Below, in pieces: positions 21,069-32,804 of a stretch of 64,000 nucleotides of DNA. Below the pieces are notes generated by a model. It was not told the origin of the DNA and searched no databases. It saw only the letters and a list, made by a program, of their open reading frames with translations. Each line of letters starts with the position of its first letter. Within the stretch, counting starts at the first letter, position 1. The stretch comes from Paracoccus luteus. GTDB lineage: Bacteria > Pseudomonadota > Alphaproteobacteria > Rhodobacterales > Rhodobacteraceae. The position numbers and the translations under genes were made by a program. The stretch lies in NCBI RefSeq assembly GCF_004522155.1, contig NZ_SDEA01000004.1:124001-188000 (forward strand), read 5' to 3'.

Positions 21069-22052
21069 ATGGATTTCCTGACACAGCTTTTTCTTGGACA
21101 ACCGGTCTGGATGTGGACCGGGTTCGTCACCCTTGTGCTGGCGCTGCTGGCGCTGGACCTGGGCGTCCTGAACAAGGGCGCGCACGAGATCGGGGTGCGG
21201 CAAAGCCTGCTGACCTCGGCGTTCTATATCGCGGTGGGCGTCGCCTTCGGCGGCTTTGTGTGGTGGCAGATGGGGTCGCAGGCGGCGGCCGAATATCTGA
21301 CCGGCTTCGTCGTCGAAAAATCGCTGGCGATGGATAACGTTTTCGTCATCGCCATGATCTTCGGCTATTTCGCCATTCCCCGCGCCTATCAGCACCGCGT
21401 CCTGTTCTGGGGCATCCTGGGCGTCATCGTCCTGCGCGCGATCATGATCGGGCTGGGCGCGGCGCTGGTGCAGCAATATGCGTGGGTGCTGTACGTGTTC
21501 GCGGCGTTCCTGATCCTGACCGGCATCAAGATGCTGCGGTCGGGCGACGGTCACGGCGATCTGGCCGACAACCGCTGGCTGGCGTGGCTGACGCGGCGGG
21601 CGCGCGTGACGTCCACCCTGCATGGCGAGCGGTTCTTCGTCCGTCAGGCCGACCGCTTTGGCAGGATGCGGCTGTTCATGACGCCGCTGTTCCTGTCGCT
21701 GATCGTGATCGAGATCGCCGATCTGGTCTTTGCGGTGGACAGCGTTCCCGCCATCTTCGCCATCACCACCGACCCGTTCCTGGTCTATACGTCCAACATC
21801 TTCGCCATCCTCGGCCTGCGGGCGCTGTATTTCGCGCTGGCGGCGGTCCTGCACCGCTTTGCCTATCTGAAACCTGCGCTGGCGATCCTGCTGATCTTCA
21901 TCGGCGGCAAGGTGTTCGCGGCCGACCTGCTTGGCCTGGGCAAGATCCCGCCCGCATTCTCTCTGGGCGTGACCGCGCTGATCCTTGGGGGCGGCATCGC
22001 GCTGTCGCTGATCAGGACGCGCGACAGGGGCGACGCGGCGCCGCGCGCCTGA
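21069..22052 (+). CDS. TerC-family integral membrane protein
   Basis: A 327-residue membrane protein of the TerC/Alx family, associated with metal (manganese) export or tellurium resistance. It has about eight or nine hydrophobic helices and the two family acidic motifs in helices: EKSLAMDNVFVIAMIF (about residues 85-100) and EIADLVFAVDSVPAIFAIT (about 218-236). The ATG at 21069 is chosen from the start of homology. Alx-type genes in enterobacteria sit under a yybP-ykoY riboswitch; I do not see that motif in the 172 bp upstream here. Confidence 0.88.
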   Translation: MDFLTQLFLGQPVWMWTGFVTLVLALLALDLGVLNKGAHEIGVRQSLLTSAFYIAVGVAFGGFVWWQMGSQAAAEYLTGFVVEKSLAMDNVFVIAMIFGYFAIPRAYQHRVLFWGILGVIVLRAIMIGLGAALVQQYAWVLYVFAAFLILTGIKMLRSGDGHGDLADNRWLAWLTRRARVTSTLHGERFFVRQADRFGRMRLFMTPLFLSLIVIEIADLVFAVDSVPAIFAITTDPFLVYTSNIFAILGLRALYFALAAVLHRFAYLKPALAILLIFIGGKVFAADLLGLGKIPPAFSLGVTALILGGGIALSLIRTRDRGDAAPRA

Positions 22053-22172
22053 TCCCTTGGGGCGCGAGCGGCCGATGGTCCGCGCGCGCCCTTGAACATT
22101 GCGCCAAGGGGCGCAGCCGCTATGCTGCGCCGTCCCGCGCGCCCCCGCGCCACGCCTGACCCGGAGCTTGCG

Positions 22173-22784
22173 ATGCGTCCCGTTTCCCCCCTGCTGAAAT
22201 CCACGCTGGAATACGGCCCGCTGCTGGCGTTCTTCGCCGTCTTCATGCTGCTGCGCGACCAGACGGTTGCCGTCGCCGGACGGCAGATGTCGGGGATCGT
22301 CTTTGCCACGCTGGTGTTCGTGCCGTTGTTGGTGGCGTCCACGCTGGCGATGTGGGCGCTGACGCGCCGGCTGTCGGCGATGCAGGTGATGACGCTGGTT
22401 CTGGTCGTCGTCTTCGGCGGACTCAGCGTGTGGCTGAACGACCCGCGGTTCTTCAAGATGAAGCCGACGATGATCTATCTGCTGTTTGCCGCCCTGCTGG
22501 GCATCAGCCTGATGCTGCGGCGCAACTGGCTGGGGTCGGTGCTGGGCGACGCGGTGCCCTTGCAGGCGCAGGGCTGGCGCGTGCTGACGATGCGGCTGAC
22601 CGGGCTGTTCATCGCTCTTGCCGCCGCGAACGAGGCGGTCTGGCGCACCCAGTCGGACGGGGTCTGGGTCAGCTTCAAGACCTTCGGGCTGCCGGTGCTG
22701 ATGGTCCTGTTCTTCGTGGCGAACGCGGGCCTGTTTTCACGCTATGCCGCAGGCGACAGCGGGACCGGCCCCGGCCGCGACTGA
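22173..22784 (+). CDS. yciB: Inner membrane-spanning protein YciB (septation protein A)
   Basis: A 203-residue protein with about five hydrophobic helices. The segments LEYGPLLAFFAVF, ATLVFVPLLVAST, the WLNDPRFFKMKPT loop (about residues 86-98) and a C-terminal NEAVWRTQSDGVWVSFKTFG match YciB/IspZ, implicated in cell-envelope integrity and septation. The ATG at 22173 has GGAG 8 bp upstream. It overlaps the convergent hydrolase gene by 43 bp at the 3' end. Confidence 0.92.
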   Translation: MRPVSPLLKSTLEYGPLLAFFAVFMLLRDQTVAVAGRQMSGIVFATLVFVPLLVASTLAMWALTRRLSAMQVMTLVLVVVFGGLSVWLNDPRFFKMKPTMIYLLFAALLGISLMLRRNWLGSVLGDAVPLQAQGWRVLTMRLTGLFIALAAANEAVWRTQSDGVWVSFKTFGLPVLMVLFFVANAGLFSRYAAGDSGTGPGRD

Positions 22785-23653
22785 AGCCGCTGCGGCAGCA
22801 GCCGCGACCAGCGTGGCAGCGGCCGGTCGGGCAGCATGGCCCGCAGCACCCGCAGCGGCAGGCGGTCCGGCCCGGACAGCGCCGCGCGATACAGGTCGAA
22901 CACCCCCGGCGCCAGATAGGGCGACCAGTGGCAGGCCCGGCAGGGCCGGTGGTCGATGCTGAACCCCAGCGCGGCCAGCCCGGCGCGGGTCGCGGGATCG
23001 TCGATCTGCACATCGACCCAGTTCCGCTGCGGCCGCGACAGGCCGAACCCCAGCGCGCGGCCCCTGCCCCCGGTCAGCATCAGTTCAAAGCCCAGGTCAT
23101 AGATGTCGTTCTCGCGCGAGGTGACGTTGATCACCTCGGCCAGCATCCCCGCGGGGCTGGCGATGGCCGCTTCGGCGCGTTCGCGCAACTCTGCCGCGCT
23201 CAGCAGCACCAGCCGCCCCACCGCGCCGGGGGACGCGCGGCGCAGCGCCGCCAGCGCCACGCGCGCGCCCAGCGAATGGCCGATCACCGCGACGGGCCGC
23301 CGCGCCGTCACCGCCAGCCGGTCGATCAACTGCGCAAGATCAGCCCCCACCGCCGAGGCGCGGGCATAGGCCGCGCGCAGGCTGCCGTCCGCGTGCCACC
23401 CAAGGGCGACGGCCAGCCCCTCGGGGCCGTGGGCGGTGAACCCCAGCGCCGCGGGCCAGGACACCACGCGCCGGGCACCGGGATCGGGCGTCAGCGACAG
23501 GATGTGGCGGTGCGGATCGCGGTCCGGCCCGCCATCCGGCGAAAAGCGATAGCCGTGGATCATCACCACCACCGGCGCCCCGGGTCGCAGCGTCGCGGCC
23601 CGCGCCAGCACGGCGTCCCCGTCCTGCGCCCCATTCACAGCCATCAGCGCCAT
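22742..23653 (-). CDS. Alpha/beta hydrolase
   Basis: A 303-residue alpha/beta hydrolase. VVVMIHGYRFSPD (about residues 27-39) is the oxyanion strand with HGY, and VIGHSLGARVAL (about 118-129) holds the nucleophile elbow GHSLG. There is no signal peptide. The last 40 residues are rich in Arg/Pro and may be a loosely conserved tail: they are encoded where the gene overlaps yciB. The ATG at 23653 is chosen; the open frame continues far upstream but only through non-coding sequence. Substrate unknown (esterase- or lipase-like). Confidence 0.8.
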   Translation of the reverse strand: MALMAVNGAQDGDAVLARAATLRPGAPVVVMIHGYRFSPDGGPDRDPHRHILSLTPDPGARRVVSWPAALGFTAHGPEGLAVALGWHADGSLRAAYARASAVGADLAQLIDRLAVTARRPVAVIGHSLGARVALAALRRASPGAVGRLVLLSAAELRERAEAAIASPAGMLAEVINVTSRENDIYDLGFELMLTGGRGRALGFGLSRPQRNWVDVQIDDPATRAGLAALGFSIDHRPCRACHWSPYLAPGVFDLYRAALSGPDRLPLRVLRAMLPDRPLPRWSRLLPQRLQSRPGPVPLSPAA

Positions 23654-23866
23654 CGCGCCCCCGCAATCCCGCCCCTTGTGGCGTCTGTGGCCGAGTGTGG
23701 CGACACGGGCGTGACGGCGGCGTGAGCTTTGTGTGAAAGCGGGGGGCGCAGTCGCCTGCGACCTGCATCCTACGAGGCGACAGGCCAGTGGGCACCTGAC
23801 GGCCATCGGCGGCTTGACGGGCCCCAGGACTGCAGCCACGCGAGTCGGGCGGCTTCGGAGAATGTG

Positions 23867-23894
23867 CGCAACGCGGCAGCTGCCGCGCGTTGCG
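23867..23894. other. Strong hairpin in the hydrolase-rpmG intergenic region
   Basis: CGCAACGCGGCAG and its near-perfect complement (CTGCCGCG..GTTGCG, one 2-nt bulge) face each other with almost no loop. Its role is unknown. It lies in the 380-bp gene-free stretch 23654-24033, which also holds a hexamer repeat and a second hairpin. Confidence 0.55.
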
Positions 23895-23917
23895 GAGAAG
23901 CCGCAGTGATCTGGAGT

Positions 23918-23945
23918 CCGAACCCGAACCCGAACCCGAACCTCG
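23918..23945. repeat. Tandem hexamer repeat, CGAACC-type
   Basis: Four consecutive CGAACC units (the last followed by TCG) in non-coding sequence between the hydrolase and rpmG. A simple-sequence tract that may vary between strains. Confidence 0.8.
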
Positions 23946-23967
23946 AAAGCAGGCCTTTCCAACGCAA

Positions 23968-23997
23968 GCAACCGCGCCCGTCGCCGGGTGCGGTTGC
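23968..23997 (-). terminator. Hairpin downstream of rpmG, likely its terminator
   Basis: A 13-bp stem (GCAACCGCGCCCG / CGGGTGCGGTTGC, one G-T pair, TCGC loop), 37 bp after the rpmG stop. The following bases on the minus strand are not a clear U-run, so the terminator role is inferred from position. Confidence 0.5.
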
Positions 23998-24033
23998 ATG
24001 GGTGCCGCCCGACGGCGGCAGAAAAGGCAGATC

Positions 24034-24201
24034 TTACTTGATCTTGCCTTCCTTGTATTCGACGTGCTTGCGGGCGACCGGGTCGTATTTGTTGACCGTC
24101 ATCTTTTCGGTCATCGTGCGGGCGTTCTTCTTGGTGACATAGAAATGCCCGGTCCCGGCGCTCGAGTTCAGACGGATCTTGATCGTCGTCGGTTTCGCCA
24201 T
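24034..24201 (-). CDS. rpmG: 50S ribosomal protein L33
   Basis: A 55-residue protein too short for many ORF callers. It begins [18 protein letters not shown], continues with [15 protein letters not shown] and ends VEYKEGKIK, a clear L33 of the zinc-independent kind (no CxxC pairs). It is part of the large ribosomal subunit near the E site. An AGGAGCAGGACC-like ribosome-binding region precedes the ATG. Confidence 0.97.
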   Translation of the reverse strand: MAKPTTIKIRLNSSAGTGHFYVTKKNARTMTEKMTVNKYDPVARKHVEYKEGKIK

Positions 24202-24337
24202 TGGTCCTGCTCCTCATGGGGCGCGCGGACACCGGCCGCTGCGACTTCACCCCGTCAATTCGTGAAGCCCGCCTTTTACGCGGGCGCGGGCCGAAGTCAA
24301 CCGGCTTTCTTGCCCGAACCTGCGGTTCCGTCGTCCA

Positions 24338-24724
24338 TTAGGCCCGCAGGACGCACAGGATCTTGACGACGCGGCCGGCATCATCCTCGATCGGGGTCAG
24401 GGTCGCGATCGACGACATTGCCCGCTTGCAGTTCAGGGTGATCCGCATCGTCTCGCCCTCGGACGCGTCCGCCAGGGCTGCGTGCAATTCCTCGCGGTCC
24501 GCGTGGGGCCACAGTTCCCACCAGTATCGGCCCGTCGGGACCGCTGCGATGGCCGCGGCAAGGCAGGCCATGCCGGCGGCGTTGATCTGGGTTACGCGGC
24601 CGTCGGGGTCCATCAGGATCACGGGCTGAGTCAGCTGGCGCATCAGGGCCAGTGCCAGCGAGGTGTCCACGCCCCCTGTGGCCGGTTCGGCAACGGTGTC
24701 CAAGTGGGTCGATTCGTGCAGCAT
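24338..24724 (-). CDS. Small single PAS-domain protein
   Basis: A 128-residue protein made almost entirely of one PAS domain: VILMDPDGRVTQINAAGMACL (about residues 35-55) is the first PAS core, and MRITLNCKRAMSSIATLTPIEDDAGRVVKIL is the last strand set. There is no output domain (kinase, HTH or GGDEF), so it may act by protein-protein contact or sense a small ligand. It stands alone, 95 bp downstream of the RNase P RNA gene on the same strand. Confidence 0.7.
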   Translation of the reverse strand: MLHESTHLDTVAEPATGGVDTSLALALMRQLTQPVILMDPDGRVTQINAAGMACLAAAIAAVPTGRYWWELWPHADREELHAALADASEGETMRITLNCKRAMSSIATLTPIEDDAGRVVKILCVLRA

Positions 24725-24819
24725 GGCGTCGTCCCCCGGAATGTTGTGGATGCTTAAACTGGGGCCAACCTAACAGACGGATTCCGATCCGGGTAATCTT
24801 TTTCAACAGCTTGACAAAG

Positions 24820-25205
24820 GATGCGCGGACGGCCTGTAAGCCGGGTTCTGTCCGGGGGCGGACCCCCTGGATGACCATTCCTCTGGTCCCGCCGTTGCCG
24901 GCGGGATCAAGCTGCCAACCCGGATCTGCTGGGGCGCAGGCGGCCCTGCGGGGTTGCCCCCGCGCGCGATCCCTATTCGGCATTGCTCCCGGTGGGGCTT
25001 GCCTTGCCGGTCCGGTTGCCCGTCCCGCGGTGGGCTTTTACCCCACCGTTTCACCCTTGCCCCCGCACGCGGGGGCGGTCTGTTCTCTGTGGCGCTTTCC
25101 CTGGGGTTGCCCCCGCCGGGCGTTACCCGGCACCGTGCCTGCATGGAGCCCGGACTTTCCTCGGACGGCAAGCCGCCCGCGGTCATCCAGCCATCCGCGC
25201 GACGG
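24820..25205 (-). ncRNA. rnpB: RNase P RNA, bacterial class A
   Basis: The catalytic RNA that trims tRNA 5' ends. On the minus strand the invariant GAGGAAAGTCCGGGCTCC is near the 5' end (about 25144-25165) and the partner ACAGAACCCGGCTTA near the 3' end (about 24835-24850). The outermost stem pairs GCGCGGATGG with a GTCCGCGC segment, setting limits at about 25203 and 24822. Several GGGGCAACCCC-type hairpins lie between. The limits are estimated from pairing. Confidence 0.95.
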
Positions 25206-25294
25206 GTCAGATAGGCGGGCGCGCGGGGCGGGTCAAGCCGGGTTCGTCCCGCGCCTGCCCCTGCGACGCACCGCCGCCGCGGGTCGCGGCGGCG

Positions 25295-27688
25295 TCAGAA
25301 CGGCACGTCGTCCGATGCCTGCCCCGCGGGCTGCACATAGGCGGCCTTGATCGTCTTGAAGCCGGCGGGGAACTCGACCGTCAGCGTATCCTCGGCGATG
25401 CCCATGACGCTGCCGGTGCCGAATTTCTGGTGGAACACCCGGTCGCCCACGCTGAAGCGCGCGCCGGGGGTCGCGTCGATGACGACCGGGGTGCGGTGGA
25501 CCGGCTGGGCGCGGGCGCCCGCCCGCTCTTGCATCCGCTTCCATCCGGGCGAGTTGTAGACGTCGGCCCGCGCCGCCTTCTCGTGCATCGCCGAGGGCAC
25601 GAAGGGCTGCGCCGCGGCGCCGTAGCCGCCGCCGTAAAGGCCGGGCGGCGTCAGAACTTCGACTTCAGATTCAGGCAGTTCGTCGATGAACCTCGACGGC
25701 AGCGAGGATTGCCACTGGCCATACATCCGGCGGTTGCCGGCAAAGCTGATGGTCGCCAGCTCCTCGGCGCGGGTCAGGCCGACATAGGCCAGCCGCCGCT
25801 CCTCCTCCAGCCCCTTCAGGCCCGATTCGTCCATGCTGCGCTGGGACGGGAACAACCCGTCCTCCCACCCGGGCAGGAAGACCACGGGATACTCCAGCCC
25901 CTTGGCGGCGTGCAGGGTCATGATGCTGACCTCGTCGGCACGCTCGCCTTCGGATGCGTCCATGACCAGCGCGACGTGTTCCAGGAACCCCTGCAGATTG
26001 TCGAAGGACTCCAGCGCCTTGACCAGTTCCTTGAGGTTGTCCAGCCGCCCCGGCGCGTCGGGCGACTTGTCGGCCTGCCACATCGCCGTATAGCCCGATT
26101 CGTCCAGGATGCGTTCCGCCAGTTCGACGTGGCTGACGGCCGAATCCAGCGCATCGGCGTGCCAGCGGCCCATGCCCTCGACGAACAGGCGCAGCGCGCC
26201 CGCACCCTTGCCGGTCAGCGCGCCGTTCGCGACGGCCGCCGCCGCGCCCTCGATCAGCGACAGACCGCGGGACCGCGCCTCGCGCTGGATGGTCTGGACG
26301 GCCTTGTCGCCAAGGCCGCGCTTGGGGACGTTGACGATGCGTTCGAAGGCCAGATCGTCGGCCGGGCTGACGGCAAGCCGGAAATAGGCCATCGCATCGC
26401 GGATTTCCTGACGTTCATAGAACCGCGGGCCGCCGATCACGCGATACGGCAGGCCGATGGTCATGAACCGGTCCTCGAACGCGCGCATCTGGTGGGACGC
26501 GCGCACGAGGATGGCGATGTCGTTCAGGTCGCGCCTGCCGACGGCGTGGCGGTGGCCGCCGTGGAATGCCTCGATCTCTTCGCCGATCCAGCGGGCCTCG
26601 GCCTCGCTGTCCCAGTGCCCGATCAGGCGGACCTTTTCGCCGCCCTCGGCGTCCGTCCACAGCGTCTTTCCCAGCCGGCCCGTGTTGGCCGCGATCAGCC
26701 CGGACGCGGCGGCGAGGATCTGCGGGGTCGAGCGATAGTTCTGTTCCAGCCGGATCACCTGCGCGCCGGGGAAGTCCGCCTCGAACCGCAGGATGTTGCC
26801 GACCTCGGCGCCCCGCCAGCCATAGATCGACTGGTCGTCGTCGCCCACGCAGCAGATGTTGCGATGGCCCTGCGCCAGCAGCCGCAGCCACAGATACTGC
26901 GCGACGTTGGTGTCCTGGTATTCGTCCACAAGGATATGCCGGAACCGGTCCTGCCACTGCGCCAGCACATCGGGGTGCGCCTGAAAGATGGTGACGCAAT
27001 GCAGCAGCAGGTCGCCGAAATCGACGGCGTTCAGTTCCAGCAGGCGGCGCTGATAGGCCGCGTAAAGCCGCGCGCCGTGGCCGTCATAGGCCTGCCCCTC
27101 GGCCGCGGGCACCCGGGGCGGGGTCAGGGCGCGGTTCTTCCAGTCGTCGATCAGCCCGGCCAGCATCCGCGCGGGCCAGCGCTTTTCGTCGATATTGTCG
27201 GCGGCGATCAGTTGCTTCAGCAGCCGGATCTGGTCGTCGGTGTCCAGGATCGTGAAGCTGGGCTTGAGGTGCGTATCCGCGTCGCCCACCAGTTCCGCGT
27301 GGCGGCGCAGGATCTTGACGCTGATCGAATGGAACGTGCCCAGCCACGGCATCCCCTCGACCGTCTCGCCCATCAGGCGGGCGACGCGCTCGCGCATCTC
27401 GCGCGCGGCCTTGTTGGTGAAAGTCACGGCGAGGATGCGGCCGGGCGTGGCGCGTCCCAGCGTCAGCAGATGGGCGATGCGGGCGGTCAGCGCGCGGGTC
27501 TTGCCCGTGCCCGCCCCCGCCAGCAGCAGGACGGGGCCGTCCAGCGCCTCGACCGCCTGCCGCTGGGCGGGGTTCAGCCCGTCCAGATAGGGCGTGGGCC
27601 GCGTCCCCATTGCCCGCTGGGACAGCGGAATGCGGACGGGCGCGGCGGCCGCCGCCTGGAATGCGTCGCTGTCGTCGAACTGGCTCAT
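25295..27688 (-). CDS. uvrD: ATP-dependent DNA helicase UvrD/PcrA type
   Basis: A 797-residue superfamily 1A helicase. Walker A AGAGTGKT is at about residues 57-64, followed by TFTNKAAREMRERV (motif Ia), VDEYQDTN (motif II), GDDDQSIYGWRGA (motif III), NYRSTPQIL (motif IV), TLHAAKGLEYPVVFLPGWE (motif V) and VGLTRAEE (motif VI). It unwinds DNA in nucleotide excision and mismatch repair. The C-terminal tail includes the GTGSVMGI..VEFPAGFKTIKA barrel seen in UvrD/PcrA. The ATG at 27688 is preferred to the codon four residues upstream. Confidence 0.93.
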   Translation of the reverse strand: MSQFDDSDAFQAAAAAPVRIPLSQRAMGTRPTPYLDGLNPAQRQAVEALDGPVLLLAGAGTGKTRALTARIAHLLTLGRATPGRILAVTFTNKAAREMRERVARLMGETVEGMPWLGTFHSISVKILRRHAELVGDADTHLKPSFTILDTDDQIRLLKQLIAADNIDEKRWPARMLAGLIDDWKNRALTPPRVPAAEGQAYDGHGARLYAAYQRRLLELNAVDFGDLLLHCVTIFQAHPDVLAQWQDRFRHILVDEYQDTNVAQYLWLRLLAQGHRNICCVGDDDQSIYGWRGAEVGNILRFEADFPGAQVIRLEQNYRSTPQILAAASGLIAANTGRLGKTLWTDAEGGEKVRLIGHWDSEAEARWIGEEIEAFHGGHRHAVGRRDLNDIAILVRASHQMRAFEDRFMTIGLPYRVIGGPRFYERQEIRDAMAYFRLAVSPADDLAFERIVNVPKRGLGDKAVQTIQREARSRGLSLIEGAAAAVANGALTGKGAGALRLFVEGMGRWHADALDSAVSHVELAERILDESGYTAMWQADKSPDAPGRLDNLKELVKALESFDNLQGFLEHVALVMDASEGERADEVSIMTLHAAKGLEYPVVFLPGWEDGLFPSQRSMDESGLKGLEEERRLAYVGLTRAEELATISFAGNRRMYGQWQSSLPSRFIDELPESEVEVLTPPGLYGGGYGAAAQPFVPSAMHEKAARADVYNSPGWKRMQERAGARAQPVHRTPVVIDATPGARFSVGDRVFHQKFGTGSVMGIAEDTLTVEFPAGFKTIKAAYVQPAGQASDDVPF

Positions 27689-27764
27689 GCCCCGCAACAT
27701 AGCGCGGATTGGCGGAACCGCAACGATTGCGTTCCCCGTTCGTTCACTTTTGCCGCGGTGCCGG

Positions 27765-28733
27765 TCAGTCCAGCCGGATGGCGGCCAGGATCGGGCCGGG
27801 CAGCCCGCCGGGCAGGGTCTGCTGCGCCAGGATGGCGTGGCGCGTGTCGTCAGGGAACCGGCCGTCGGGCTGGCTGCCGGGGGTCACGGTCAGGCGCAGC
27901 GGCGTGCGGGCGTCCCAGCGGTTCAGCGTCTCGGCACCCAGGACGATGTTGGCGTATTCCACGGTGCGGCCCCGGTTCTCGCCCGCGCGGATCGTCACGG
28001 ATCGCCGGTCGGCATAGCGAATCAGCGTGATGTCGACCCCGCCGGGGATGGCTGCGCGGGGCATCAGGTCAATGACGAAACGGCCGTCCTGTCCGCGGGC
28101 GGTCACGCTGACGGCGGCGGGCCGGGCGGCGTGTTCGTCGATCAGCGCCACAAGGCTGCCGCGCTGGACCGTGATCAGCGTGTCCTGCCCGTCCACGATG
28201 ATCTGCGGCGTATAGACCCCCCGTTCGCCCGCCACGTCGGCATAGGCCTCCTGACGGGCGGTATGCTCTGGCCGGGCGAAATCGTCGGCCCAGCCCAGAT
28301 AATCCCAGTAATCGACATGCCACGCCAGCGGCAGCACGTCGGCCCGCCCGGCCAGCGCCGCGACCAGCGCGTCGGCGGGCGGGCAGGACGAACAGCCCTG
28401 CGCGGTGAACAGCTCGACGACGACCGGGGGCATGCCGGCCGGGCCGCGTGCGGCGGGCGGGGGCGGCGCCGCGAGCGCCAGCGGGTCCGGCGGCGCGCCC
28501 TGCGGGGTCAGCGCCATATAGCCGCCCGCGTCCAGCGTCGATTCCCCCTCGGGCGCCTGGATGACGGCGATGCCCGGCGTGGCCTCTGCCTGCGCAACCG
28601 GCTGTGCGCCCACGGGCGCCGACACCGTTGCGGCCCCTAGCAGCAGCAGCGCCAGCGCACCGCCGGACACGGCCGGACGGGCAGAGATCTTGTGCAGGAC
28701 GCGGCGGAAAGGGGGCAGGACGGGGATCATCAT
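27765..28733 (-). CDS. DUF1223 protein (thioredoxin-like, membrane-anchored or exported)
   Basis: A 322-residue protein with an N-terminal hydrophobic stretch (about residues 22-43), an Ala/Pro-rich linker, and a DUF1223 domain starting VVVELFTAQGCSSCPPAD (about 104-121). The CxxC motif with a preceding beta strand resembles thioredoxin-fold proteins, but no redox function is established for the family. The position suggests a periplasmic domain. GTG/ATG/ATG codons lie in tandem at 28736-28728; the second was chosen. Divergent from acnA. Confidence 0.8.
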   Translation of the reverse strand: MMIPVLPPFRRVLHKISARPAVSGGALALLLLGAATVSAPVGAQPVAQAEATPGIAVIQAPEGESTLDAGGYMALTPQGAPPDPLALAAPPPPAARGPAGMPPVVVELFTAQGCSSCPPADALVAALAGRADVLPLAWHVDYWDYLGWADDFARPEHTARQEAYADVAGERGVYTPQIIVDGQDTLITVQRGSLVALIDEHAARPAAVSVTARGQDGRFVIDLMPRAAIPGGVDITLIRYADRRSVTIRAGENRGRTVEYANIVLGAETLNRWDARTPLRLTVTPGSQPDGRFPDDTRHAILAQQTLPGGLPGPILAAIRLD

Positions 28734-28856
28734 CACCCCGGCATTTAGGCCACGGGGGGCAGCGGGACCAAATCAACGATGCGTTAGCGCGCCGCGATGC
28801 GGCATGACCCCGCCGCAGCGGGGTGCGCCCAAGCCGCGCAGGGCTGCCGGGACCGC

Positions 28857-28883
28857 TTGCACACGCCGGGCGCACGGTATACT
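28857..28883 (+). promoter_or_regulatory. Candidate promoter of acnA, with an overlapping imperfect dyad
   Basis: TTGCAC (28857-28862) and TATACT (28878-28883) are 15 bp apart, about 120 bp upstream of the acnA ATG. The -10 sits in GTATACTATGGCATAC (28877-28892), whose GTAT/ATAC ends form a dyad and could be an operator. The spacer is shorter than ideal. Nothing else is evident in the 270-bp gap. Confidence 0.4.
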
Positions 28884-29004
28884 ATGGCATACAAAGACGC
28901 CGTGCCCCGTCCCGGACCGCCCTTCCGCCTTGTGCGGGGGCGGAAAACCGGGCAAGCGGGGCGCGTCGTCAGCCCTGTTGCCACCCACTTGAGGAAGCAC
29001 CGCC

Positions 29005-31788
<2,784 letters not shown>

Positions 31789-31817
31789 TCGGCGGAAACC
31801 GACCATCACGCCCCCGA

Positions 31818-31850
31818 CGCCCCTCGCGCAGATTGCGCGGGGGGCGTTGT
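31818..31850 (+). terminator. Rho-independent terminator of acnA
   Basis: A 13-bp stem (CGCCCCTCGCGCA / TGCGCGGGGGGCG, one G-T pair, GAT loop) followed by TTGT, 30 bp after the acnA stop. Confidence 0.75.
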
Positions 31851-31992
31851 CATGAGACGGTCGTGCAGAGGGGCAATGACAATCGCTAGCGGGCCGGCAA
31901 GGCCCCGTTCAGGTTGGTAACCCGCTGCATCGCAGCGGATTTCTGCGGCTGCTTGCCGCATATCTGCATCACGCAAACCGGCGGAGAATGAC

Positions 31993-32781
31993 ATGGCGAC
32001 CATCATTGGAAACGGATCGGCCAACCGGCTGCTCGGCACGAACTTTGCTGACCTCATCCGCGGGCTGGACGGCGACGACACGCTGTTCGGGCGCGGCGGA
32101 AACGACACCCTGTTCGGCGGCGATGACGCCGACCGCCTTTGGGGCCACGACGGCAACGACACGCTGAGCGGCGGCGAGGACAACGACCGCCTGTATGCGG
32201 GCGACGGCAACGACCTGCTGATCGACGACGAGGGCGACGACTTCTTCGACGGCGGCACCGGCGCGGACCGCATCTGGGCCGACGAGGGCAACGACACCAT
32301 CGTCGGCGGCACCGGCGCGGACCAGATCTATGCCGACGAAGGCAACGACCGCATCGACGCGGGCAGCGAGGACGATGGCGTGGCCGCCGGCGAGGGCAAC
32401 GACTATGTCGTCCTGGGCGGCGGCGCGGACCTGGCCATCGGTGGCGAGGGCGACGATTCGCTATTCGGCAACCTGGGCAACGACACGCTGATCGGCAACG
32501 AAGGCAACGACGTGCTGGCAGGCGGGCTGGGTCACGACATCATGACCGGGGGCGAGGGCGCTGACCGCTTCATCTTCACCCAGGGGCGCGACGTGATCCG
32601 CGACTTCGACAATGGCGACGACCGCATCGACGTGCAGCAGTTCAACCTGTCCAGCTGGGGGGCCGTGCGGACGCAGCTGATCCAGCAGGGCGACGACGTC
32701 GTGTTCGTCTATCACGGCAACACGCTCCGCATCGAGGATACGCAGATCGCGCAGATGGATGCGAGCGACTTCATCTGGTAA
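31993..32781 (+). CDS. RTX-repeat (hemolysin-type calcium-binding) protein, probably secreted
   Basis: A 262-residue acidic protein consisting mostly of about 15-18 nonapeptide RTX repeats of the GGxGxDx-hydrophobic-x type (GRGGNDTLFGG, GGEGDDSLFGN and so on, residues about 10-200). Each pair binds Ca2+ in a parallel beta-roll. The C-terminal 60 residues (DRFIFTQGRDVIRDFDNGDDRIDV onward) resemble the capping/type I secretion tail of such proteins. There is no signal peptide, consistent with type I export, but no ABC/MFP partner is adjacent. No enzyme domain is present, so it may be a surface or matrix protein. Confidence 0.88.
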   Translation: MATIIGNGSANRLLGTNFADLIRGLDGDDTLFGRGGNDTLFGGDDADRLWGHDGNDTLSGGEDNDRLYAGDGNDLLIDDEGDDFFDGGTGADRIWADEGNDTIVGGTGADQIYADEGNDRIDAGSEDDGVAAGEGNDYVVLGGGADLAIGGEGDDSLFGNLGNDTLIGNEGNDVLAGGLGHDIMTGGEGADRFIFTQGRDVIRDFDNGDDRIDVQQFNLSSWGAVRTQLIQQGDDVVFVYHGNTLRIEDTQIAQMDASDFIW

Positions 32782-32804
32782 GCTGGCGCGGTCCTGAACG
32801 ACAA

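Noticed and set aside
31993..32781. RTX toxin
   Set aside because: Only calcium-binding repeats and a secretion-type tail are present. There is no pore-forming, lipase or protease domain and no rtxBD-like exporter next to it.
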